From the NCBI GenBank assembly GCA_023261405.1, contig JAHFOZ010000143.1:1-10854 (forward strand): 10,854 nucleotides of DNA, given 5' to 3'. The notes beneath the pieces were generated by a model. That model saw only the letters and a list, made by a program, of their open reading frames with translations. It was not told the DNA's origin and made no database searches. The DNA is from Planctomycetota bacterium. Lineage in GTDB: Bacteria; Planctomycetota; MHYJ01; JACPRB01. The position numbers were made by a program, and so were the translations under genes. Shown one piece after another: positions 1 through 5,348 of the stretch; the stretch's first letter is position 1; each line of letters begins with the position of its first letter.

Positions 1-1
1 G

Positions 2-490
2 CCCTTCCTCGACACGATCACGCAGATCCACGACGAGCAGGAGCAGTACGCCGAGGCGATCCCCCACCTCGACCGGATCCTCGCGCTGCGCGAGGACTAC
101 TTCGAGGGGGAACCCCAGCGCCTCATGGGGGTGCTCAACCGGAGAGCCCGGGCCTCGCTGGCGCTCGACAAGCCTGCCGAGGCGGAGCCCTTCTGCAAGC
201 GGGCGGTGGAAATCGGCCAGCGGACCACGGGAAAGCTCCCCCCCGAGCTGCCCGCCTCGCTCATCCTCCAGGGCAGGGTCTGCACCGCACTCGACCGGCC
301 CGCGGAGGCGGAGCCGCTCCTCAAGCGAGCCCTCCAGATGCGCGAGTCGGCGCTGGGACCCGACCACGCGGACGTCGCCGCGGTGCTCGAGAACTTGGCC
401 GCGCTCTACCGCAAGACGGGCCGCGAGGCCGACGCGAAGAAGGCCTCCGAGCGCGCCGCCGCGATCCTGGGGAAGAAGCCCACGGATTGA
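2..490 (+). CDS. TPR-repeat protein, C-terminal part (5' end outside window)
   Basis: The reading frame is open from the window edge to a TGA at 488-490, giving 162 visible residues; the start lies upstream. The protein consists of helical repeats of about 42 residues of the kinesin-light-chain/TPR_12 type. The signature A-E-P-(F/L)-x-K-R-A occurs twice, in PAEAEPFCKRAVEI and PAEAEPLLKRALQM, each followed after about 20 residues by an aliphatic helix, and ALGPDHADVA is the usual inter-repeat linker. Such repeats bind other proteins. In bacteria they are often attached to kinase or CHAT domains, but any partner domain here would be upstream and is not visible. The last residues (GKKPTD) form a short charged tail. 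The gene converges with the minus-strand TPR gene 63 bp away. The TPR assignment is firm; the role is unknown. Confidence 0.85.
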   Translation, partial: PFLDTITQIHDEQEQYAEAIPHLDRILALREDYFEGEPQRLMGVLNRRARASLALDKPAEAEPFCKRAVEIGQRTTGKLPPELPASLILQGRVCTALDRPAEAEPLLKRALQMRESALGPDHADVAAVLENLAALYRKTGREADAKKASERAAAILGKKPTD

Positions 491-553
491 GTTAACGTTT
501 CAGCGCCGCAAATTCGTTCACCGGGTCGTCGTCAACCGGTTTCGTCGGCACGC

Positions 554-1573
554 CTACTCGCCGGTGACCTCGCGCGGGCCGATGTTCTCGTGATCCTGCT
601 CGAGATGGCGCTTCGAGTGCTCCAGCACCGTCTCGGCATGCTTCACCCAGCCGCGCGAGATGTCCAGGCGGCCAATCACGGGAGCGGAGGGCGGATTGAC
701 CTTCAGGCGCTCGAGGAAGAACGTGTAAAGCCGGGTCATCTCCGGCACATCGGGCTTTGTCTCGGCAAGGAAGCCGAAGCCCCAGGTCGTCACCGCATCG
801 GTGGGGTGGAGGCGGGCGTAGACGGAGAAGGACGCCTTCGCCGCGTCGAAGTCGCGCTTCCGGGTGTGGGCCATCCCCAGGTTGAAGTGCGCGGCATCGA
901 AGCCCGGATCGAGCGTGAGCGCGTCGAGGTAGGACTTGATCGCCTCGTCGAGGCGGCCCACGCTGGCCAGCAGGATGCCCTTGTGGTTCAGCGCCACGGG
1001 CGAAATCCACGATTTCAGGGCCGCAAGCTCGCCGAACCAGGCGATCGTCTCATCCACGAAGCGCTGCTCCACCGCGAGGTTGCGGAGGAAAACCACGGGC
1101 AGCTCGCGCGGGAAGCGGAGGCGTTCGACTTCGCCGGGTTTCTCGAGCATCAGCCGGATCACGCGCTTGCCGGCCTCGAGTGCCGCGGCGGGGAGCTTGA
1201 GGGCATAGTACTCGGCCTGCGCGTGCAGGATGTCGATCCGGTCCGGCGCCAGCTTGAGCGCGGTGTCGTAGGCGTCGTCGGCGCCGAACGTATCGCGCAG
1301 CTCGAGGCAGGCGTTTCCCAGCAGGAGCCACGCGTCGGGATCCTCGGGGGCGAGTTTCACGGCCTCGGCCAGCACTTCGCGGGCGCGGGCGAGCCTGCCC
1401 AGCCGGAGCGCACAGCCCCCCAGACCCCGGAGCGCCTGGGCGCGCTCCTGCGGCTGCGCAAACTCCAGGGCCTCCTCGTAGGCGCCCAAGGCGAGCTCGA
1501 TGTAGCCCTCGCCCTCGAGCGCGCGGGCGCGCTTGAGATCCCGCCGGACGAGCCAGCGCCGGATGAAGTCCAT
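554..1573 (-). CDS. TPR-repeat protein, 339 aa
   Basis: The 339-residue protein has no signal peptide or membrane segment, so it is probably cytoplasmic. Canonical 34-residue TPR units are visible at about residues 46-79 (ALRGLGGCALRLGRLARARE, ending KLAPED), 80-113 (AWLLLGNACLELRD, ending KLAPDR), 192-225 (ALNHKGILLASVGRLDEAIK, ending TLDPGF) and 226-259 (AHFNLGMAHTRKRDFDAAKA, ending RLHPTD). A degenerate unit covers about 14-45. The segment 125-190 and the C-terminal 80 residues are less repeat-like and may form a capping or partner-binding region. The ATG follows the stop of the upstream 164-residue gene after a single base, with only a weak purine stretch before it, so translation is probably coupled to that gene. 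The fold is a scaffold for protein-protein contact; no enzymatic domain is seen and the partner is unknown. Confidence 0.85.
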   Translation of the reverse strand: MDFIRRWLVRRDLKRARALEGEGYIELALGAYEEALEFAQPQERAQALRGLGGCALRLGRLARAREVLAEAVKLAPEDPDAWLLLGNACLELRDTFGADDAYDTALKLAPDRIDILHAQAEYYALKLPAAALEAGKRVIRLMLEKPGEVERLRFPRELPVVFLRNLAVEQRFVDETIAWFGELAALKSWISPVALNHKGILLASVGRLDEAIKSYLDALTLDPGFDAAHFNLGMAHTRKRDFDAAKASFSVYARLHPTDAVTTWGFGFLAETKPDVPEMTRLYTFFLERLKVNPPSAPVIGRLDISRGWVKHAETVLEHSKRHLEQDHENIGPREVTGE

Positions 1574-1574
1574 C

Positions 1575-2069
1575 CTACTGCTGGGCCAGGCAGGCGGGGC
1601 AGCCGTCCGGCGCGGCGGCGCCCATCCAGAGGCTGAGGGAGAGCCGGGGCGATTCGCGCGCGTCCAGGCGCTTGAGCCCGGCGCCCTTGAGCTTCGCTTC
1701 CCGGGCCTCGAGGTTCCGGCAGCGCTCGCCGTGGTGCGCCACCACCACCCACGAGTGAGCGACGTGCCCGCCGTCCGGCACGAGCGGTTCCTTCTCGTCG
1801 CCGCAGGCCAGCCCCCAAACCTCGACGCGATGGGTGACCGGCGCCGAGTGGATGGTCAGGCTGAGACGGCGCCGCGAACCGGGGTCGAGAGCGGCCCCCT
1901 CGGCGGTGCAGCCGGGATAGGTGGTCTGGGTCCAGCGGCGGAGCTCGTCGCGGACCAGGAGCGCCACGCGGGCCGCATGCGGCTCCGCCACCCACCCGTC
2001 CTCCAGGTGGGCGATCACGGCCTGCTCGAGGCGTCCCAGGATCTCGGCGTGCGAGGCGGAGAAGGCCAT
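1575..2069 (-). CDS. Uncharacterised 164-aa protein with C-terminal CxxC
   Basis: I do not recognise the family. The protein has 164 residues. It begins with an amphipathic helical stretch (about 1-50), then a charged middle with a beta-like segment RRRLSLTIHSAPVTHRVEVW (about 76-95). A histidine-rich patch HVAHSWVVVAHHGERC lies near 102-117. At the extreme C-terminus is a CPAC motif (C157, C160), which would suit metal binding or a redox-active pair. There is no signal peptide or membrane segment. Coding support comes from its position as first gene of a tight operon with the TPR gene (one base between stop and next ATG), strong G/C bias at third positions, and a perfect TATAAT box just upstream of its ATG. 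A link to the TPR protein is inferred from the coupling only. A long plus-strand frame over part of the same DNA is judged a shadow. Confidence 0.65.
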   Translation of the reverse strand: MAFSASHAEILGRLEQAVIAHLEDGWVAEPHAARVALLVRDELRRWTQTTYPGCTAEGAALDPGSRRRLSLTIHSAPVTHRVEVWGLACGDEKEPLVPDGGHVAHSWVVVAHHGERCRNLEAREAKLKGAGLKRLDARESPRLSLSLWMGAAAPDGCPACLAQQ

Positions 2070-2075
2070 GGGCGA

Positions 2076-2081
2076 ATTATA
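2076..2081 (-). promoter_or_regulatory. -10 box (TATAAT) of the 164-aa gene/TPR operon, probably leaderless
   Basis: On the minus strand a perfect TATAAT ends six bases before the ATG at 2069. Counting seven positions from the last T of a sigma-70 type -10 box puts the transcription start on the A of the ATG, so the mRNA would have no 5' leader. No Shine-Dalgarno sequence is present before this ATG, as expected for a leaderless gene. No good -35 hexamer is found at 16-18 bp spacing. The match and position are seen in the sequence; function is inferred. Confidence 0.5.
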
Positions 2082-2100
2082 GCGGAACCCCGAGGCCGTC

Positions 2101-2109
2101 TGCTATAAC
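2101..2109 (+). promoter_or_regulatory. Extended -10 promoter (TGCTATAAC) for acs
   Basis: The plus strand reads TGC followed by TATAAC, a TGn-extended -10 element with one mismatch from TATAAT. Extended -10 promoters can work without a good -35, and none is obvious here. The start point would be near 2116, giving acs a leader of about 70 nt that contains the heptamer repeats and a strong Shine-Dalgarno sequence. It lies back to back with the minus-strand TATAAT 20 bp away, so this is a compact divergent promoter region. Confidence 0.4.
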
Positions 2110-2120
2110 AGCAAGCCCAA

Positions 2121-2169
2121 GGCATAAGGCCATTGGCCATTGCCTTTTGCCCAATGCCCATTGCCTTCC
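2121..2169 (+). repeat. Seven phased heptanucleotide repeats upstream of acs
   Basis: From 2121 to 2169 the sequence divides without gaps into seven 7-base units. Each starts G-(G or C)-C and continues with four bases, mostly A or T. Two adjacent units are identical (GGCCATT at 2128 and 2135); later units include GCCCAAT (2149) and GCCCATT (2156). The tract is more A+T-rich than its surroundings and contains inverted elements, such as AAGGC at 2119-2123 against GCCTT at 2142-2146, so the RNA could fold. It resembles in style the heptameric short tandem repeats known from cyanobacteria and other bacteria. It lies between the predicted acs promoter and the acs ribosome binding site. Confidence 0.6.
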
Positions 2170-2175
2170 CCAGAC

Positions 2176-2184
2176 GGAGGTGAT
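2176..2184 (+). promoter_or_regulatory. Strong ribosome binding site of acs
   Basis: GGAGGTGATC just before the ATG at 2187 is complementary over ten bases to the 3' tail of bacterial 16S rRNA, with six bases between GGAGG and ATG. It fixes the acs start and contrasts with fdhD and the kinase gene, which have no such site. Confidence 0.85.
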
Positions 2185-2186
2185 CG

Positions 2187-4127
2187 ATGGCCGAGAAGGC
2201 CCTCAGCGCGCTGCTCAAGGAAAACCGGAAGTTCAAGCCCTCCGCGGCGTTCGTGGCGAACGCGACGGTGAAAAGCCCCGGCGTCTACAAGGTCAAGGAC
2301 CGCTTGAAGTTCTGGGAGGGGTTCGCCAAGGAGCTCCACTGGTTCAAGAAGTGGACCAAGGTCCTCGACTGGAAGCTGCCCTTCGCCCGGTGGTTCGTGG
2401 GCGGCAAGACGAACATGGCGTACAACTGCCTCGACCGCCACCTGGGCGGGCCGCGCCGGAACAAGGCCGCCATCCTCTGGGAGGGCGAGCCGGGCGAGGA
2501 GCGCGTCCTGACCTACGCCACGCTCCACCGGGAAGTCTGCCGCTTCGCCAACGTGCTCAAGTCGCTCGGCGTGAAGAAAGGCGACCGCGTCACCCTCTAC
2601 ATGCCCATGGTCCCGGAGCTCGCCATCGCGATGCTTGCCTGCGCGCGCATCGGCGCGCCGCACAGCGTGGTCTTCGGCGGCTTCTCGTCCGACTCGCTGC
2701 GCGACCGGATCCTCGACTGCCAGTCCCGGGTCGTCGTCACGGCCGACGGCGGCTACCGGCGCGGCACCGTCATCCCGCTCAAGAAGATGGTCGACGACGC
2801 CGTGGACCAGACGCCGGTGGTCGAGAAGGTCGTGGTCTTTAAGCGCCTCGCGGGCGGCGAGGTCCCCGCTCCCTTCAAGGAAGGACGCGACGTCTGGTGG
2901 CACGACCTCGTGAAGGACCAGTCCGCCGACTGCCCGGCGGAGCCCCTGGACGCGGAGGACATGCTCTACCTGCTCTACACGAGCGGGACCACGGGGAAGC
3001 CTAAGGGCATCCTGCACACCACGGGCGGATACATGACGGGCGTGTACGCCACGATGAAGTGGATCTTCGACCTCAAGGAGGAGGACCTCTTCTGGTGCAC
3101 GGCCGACATCGGCTGGGTCACCGGCCACTCCTACGTGGTCTACGGTCCGATGCTCAACGGCGCGACCGTCCTCATGTACGAGGGCTCTCCCGATTTCCCG
3201 GCGCGCGACCGCTTCTGGGCTATCGTGGAGAAGTACGGGGTCAACATCCTCTACACCGCCCCGACCGCCATCCGCACTTTCATGAAGTGGGGCGACGAGC
3301 TCCCGAAGAAGCGTGACCTGAGCTCGCTCCGGCTCCTGGGCTCGGTGGGTGAGCCCATCAACCCCGAGGCCTGGGTCTGGTACCACCAGGTGATCGGCGG
3401 CGGGCGCTGCCCGATCGTGGACACGTGGTGGCAGACGGAGACGGGGCACATCCTGATCTCGCCCCTGCCCGCCATCACGAAGGCGAAGCCGGGGTCGGCC
3501 TGCACGGCCTTCCCGGGGATCGACGTGGACATCGTGAACGAGGAGGGCGAGTCCGTGGAGGCGGGGCTGCTCGTCATCAAGTCGCCCTGGCCCGGCATGC
3601 TCCGGGGGATTTACGGCGACAACGAGCGCTACAAGCAGACCTACTGGGCGAAGTTCGGGAAGTGGTACTTTGCGGGCGACGGCGCCAAGCGCGACAAGGA
3701 CGGCTACCTCTGGCTCCTGGGCCGCGTGGATGACGTGCTCAAGGTGAGCGGCCACCGGCTCTCGACGATGGAGATCGAGAGCGCGCTCGTGGACCATCCG
3801 GCGGTGGCCGAGGCGGCGGTCATCGGCAGGCACCACGACATCAAGGAGAACGCGGTGGTGGCGTTCGTGTCGCTGCGCGCGGGCCGCACGGGCGACGACG
3901 GGCTCCTCAAGGAGATCAAGGAGCACGTGGTGAAGAAGATCGGCTCGCTGGCGCGGCCCGACGACCTCTTCTTCACCGCCGAGCTCCCGAAGACCCGGTC
4001 CGGGAAGATCATGCGGCGCCTGCTCCGGGACATCGCGGAAGGTCGCGCCGTGGGCGACACCACGACGCTTGCCGACGCCAACGTGGTGCGCTCGCTCAAG
4101 GACCAGTACGAGGACAAGGAAAGTTAA
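2187..4127 (+). CDS. acs: Acetyl-CoA synthetase, AMP-forming
   Basis: This enzyme activates acetate with ATP to acetyl-AMP and then forms acetyl-CoA, releasing AMP and pyrophosphate, in the cytoplasm. At 646 residues it has the full length of the family (about 650). The ANL-superfamily P-loop YTSGTTGKPKG is at 264-274. The acetate-pocket blocks GSVGEPINPEAW and DTWWQTETG (tryptophans 414-415) are present; the bulky Trp here favours acetate over longer acids. The hinge and C-terminal lid follow (GRVDDVLKVSGHR), ending in PKTRSGKIMRR with the catalytic lysine at 607. In other bacteria that lysine is switched off by Pat-type acetylation and reactivated by a CobB/SirT deacetylase; neither gene is in the window. 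The start is fixed by a near-perfect Shine-Dalgarno sequence. Propionyl-CoA synthetase is the closest alternative but the Trp pocket speaks for acetate. fdhD follows on the same strand after 58 bp with its own possible promoter. Confidence 0.95.
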   Translation: MAEKALSALLKENRKFKPSAAFVANATVKSPGVYKVKDRLKFWEGFAKELHWFKKWTKVLDWKLPFARWFVGGKTNMAYNCLDRHLGGPRRNKAAILWEGEPGEERVLTYATLHREVCRFANVLKSLGVKKGDRVTLYMPMVPELAIAMLACARIGAPHSVVFGGFSSDSLRDRILDCQSRVVVTADGGYRRGTVIPLKKMVDDAVDQTPVVEKVVVFKRLAGGEVPAPFKEGRDVWWHDLVKDQSADCPAEPLDAEDMLYLLYTSGTTGKPKGILHTTGGYMTGVYATMKWIFDLKEEDLFWCTADIGWVTGHSYVVYGPMLNGATVLMYEGSPDFPARDRFWAIVEKYGVNILYTAPTAIRTFMKWGDELPKKRDLSSLRLLGSVGEPINPEAWVWYHQVIGGGRCPIVDTWWQTETGHILISPLPAITKAKPGSACTAFPGIDVDIVNEEGESVEAGLLVIKSPWPGMLRGIYGDNERYKQTYWAKFGKWYFAGDGAKRDKDGYLWLLGRVDDVLKVSGHRLSTMEIESALVDHPAVAEAAVIGRHHDIKENAVVAFVSLRAGRTGDDGLLKEIKEHVVKKIGSLARPDDLFFTAELPKTRSGKIMRRLLRDIAEGRAVGDTTTLADANVVRSLKDQYEDKES

Positions 4128-4147
4128 TGGAGACGGCGGTTTCCCTG

Positions 4148-4177
4148 TTGCGGTGCGCTGCGCCGTGCCGCTAGAAT
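4148..4177 (+). promoter_or_regulatory. Possible promoter of fdhD (TTGCGG-18-TAGAAT)
   Basis: TTGCGG at 4148-4153 and TAGAAT at 4172-4177 are separated by 18 bp. The -10 box ends eight bases before the fdhD ATG at 4186, so transcription would start about two bases before the start codon. No Shine-Dalgarno sequence is present. The -35 match is only TTG, so this is tentative; read-through from acs is the alternative. Confidence 0.35.
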
Positions 4178-4185
4178 GGACGCCC

Positions 4186-5034
4186 ATGACGCTTCCCAAG
4201 GTCGCCAAGCACGAGACCCGCAAAATCTCCATCCGGCGCGACCACCCGCAGTCGGCCCCGCCCGCGCACCAGCACCACTCGTTCGAGGATCACCTCGCCG
4301 TCGAGGAGCCGCTGGAGATCCGGATCCATGACGAGCCGGTGGCGATCACGATGCGGACCCCCGGGGACGATTTCATGCTGGCGGCCGGCTTCCTCTACGC
4401 CGAGGGGCTGCTCCACAACTCCCAGGAGATCGGATCCCTCCGCCACTGCGAGAACACGCAGCACGTCGAGCTGAAGAACACCGTCAACCTGACCTTCGCC
4501 AACGGCCACAAGCCCGACCTCGCGCGGCTCCGGCGGAACTTCTACTCCACGAGCTCCTGCGGGATCTGCGGGAAGACGTCGATCGACCAGATCCGCACCC
4601 TGGCCAAGCCCGTCGACACGAAGCTGAAGATCCGCCTGGACGTCATCTACGGCCTCGGCAACTCGCTCCGCAAGGCCCAGACGCTCTTCGAGAAGACCGG
4701 CGGTCTCCACGCGGCGGGCGTCTTCGACGAGCACGGCTGCCTCCACGCCCTGTACGAGGACGTGGGCCGGCACAACGCGGTGGACAAGGCGGTGGGGCAC
4801 ATGCTGCTCCAGGAGCGCGTGCCGCTCACGCACCACCTCCTCATGGTCAGCGGCCGGGCGAGCTTCGAGATCATGCAGAAGGCCGCGATGGCGCGGATCC
4901 CCATCGTGGCGGCGATCTCCGCCCCGTCGAGCCTCGCGGTCGAGACGGCGCGCGAGTTCAATATCACGCTGATCGGCTTCCTCCGCGCAGACGACTTCAA
5001 CGTCTACACCCACGCCGAGCGGATCGAAGTGTAG
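4186..5034 (+). CDS. fdhD: Formate dehydrogenase accessory sulfurtransferase FdhD
   Basis: FdhD takes sulfur from a cysteine desulfurase (IscS in E. coli) and places it on the molybdenum or tungsten bis-MGD cofactor, which is needed for an active formate dehydrogenase; it acts in the cytoplasm. The 282-residue protein carries the family's CxxC sulfur-transfer motif in STSSCGICGK (C125, C128). It also has the conserved blocks DDFMLAAGFLYAEGL, TGGLHAAGVF, EDVGRHNAVDKAVG, LMVSGRASFEIMQKAA and AISAPSSLAVETA. The first 30 residues (histidine- and proline-rich) are variable in the family. I chose the ATG at 4186; an in-frame ATG at 4069 would overlap the end of acs and add 39 residues with no family resemblance. 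No formate dehydrogenase subunit or cofactor gene is nearby, so the client enzyme is encoded elsewhere. The only desulfurase in the window is SufS, on the opposite strand 4.4 kb away. Confidence 0.95.
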   Translation: MTLPKVAKHETRKISIRRDHPQSAPPAHQHHSFEDHLAVEEPLEIRIHDEPVAITMRTPGDDFMLAAGFLYAEGLLHNSQEIGSLRHCENTQHVELKNTVNLTFANGHKPDLARLRRNFYSTSSCGICGKTSIDQIRTLAKPVDTKLKIRLDVIYGLGNSLRKAQTLFEKTGGLHAAGVFDEHGCLHALYEDVGRHNAVDKAVGHMLLQERVPLTHHLLMVSGRASFEIMQKAAMARIPIVAAISAPSSLAVETAREFNITLIGFLRADDFNVYTHAERIEV

Positions 5035-5348
5035 GCGAGCCTGTGGCTCAGGGCTTGCAGCTCGTAGCCCGGAACCATGCTCACATCGGGCCCGCCTTGA
5101 AGGAGTCGCGGGACTTCGGCGAGGACGCGCAGTTCCGGCTTCCGGAAGAAGATCTCTGCAATTTCAGCAGCTTCGACCTCTGGGGGGCCGGGGCGGACGG
5201 GCGGCGTCTGCCGGACCCCTCCGGCTGGCCCTCGGAGTTCTGACCCGTCTTGTACCGGGGGCGGCCCGACATTTTTGTAGCTTTCCCCCTGCGGAAATGC
5301 CCGGCCCATCGCGAGTCACGCTGGCACGGGGCTTGCGCTGCTTCTCAC
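5035..5348. other. 314-bp intergenic region upstream of the kinase gene
   Basis: I see no convincing gene here. Short frames on both strands (for example 5043-5243 plus, 5004-5309 minus) lack recognisable motifs and ribosome binding sites. Just after fdhD are two weak hairpins, GAGCC-TGT-GGCTC (5037-5049) and GGGCT/AGCCC (5051-5070), without T tracts. A perfect 10-bp palindrome CTTCCGGAAG lies at 5139-5148, about 180 bp upstream of the sigma-54 -24 element. That is a plausible distance for an activator binding site. A 7-bp stem GGCGGAC/GTCTGCC with one G-T pair lies at 5192-5212. An A/T-rich patch (5270-5285) precedes the promoter. The region is probably regulatory. Confidence 0.5.
5321..5337 (+). 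promoter_or_regulatory. Sigma-54 (RpoN) promoter of the kinase-YfiR unit
   Basis: CTGGCACG, four bases, then TTGC matches the sigma-54 consensus YTGGCACG-N4-TTGCW at every conserved position except the last W, which is G. The invariant GG (5323-5324) and GC (5335-5336) are separated by exactly 10 bp. Transcription should start about 12 bases after the GC, near 5347-5348, immediately before the GTG at 5349. Such promoters need an ATP-driven enhancer-binding activator; none is encoded in the window. Confidence 0.8.

Noticed and set aside
520..540. ACCGG/CCGGT inverted repeat in the 63-bp gap between the convergent TPR genes
   Set aside because: Only a 5-bp stem with an 11-base loop and no T tract; too weak to call a terminator.
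590..1636. 348-codon plus-strand frame opposite the TPR gene
   Set aside because: Low-complexity Gly/Arg/Glu/His translation with no motif, while the minus strand gives clear TPR units over the same bases.
4069..4185. Upstream ATG for fdhD at 4069
   Set aside because: It would overlap acs by 59 bp and add 39 residues unlike FdhD; no ribosome binding site supports it.
2103..4232. 709-codon open frame on the minus strand, antisense to acs
   Set aside because: It mirrors the acs codons with G/C at third positions; the product is a compositionally biased Arg/Val/Leu/His-rich string without domains, and the acs frame is unmistakable.
5004..5309. Small open frames in the fdhD-kinase gap (minus 5004-5309, plus 5043-5243)
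   Set aside because: No motif, no ribosome binding site, and the minus frame runs through the end of fdhD; open frames this long are expected by chance at this G+C content.
5250..5348. TTG start at 5250 for the kinase
   Set aside because: It lies upstream of the sigma-54 promoter, so it would not be in the transcript, and the added residues show no family resemblance.
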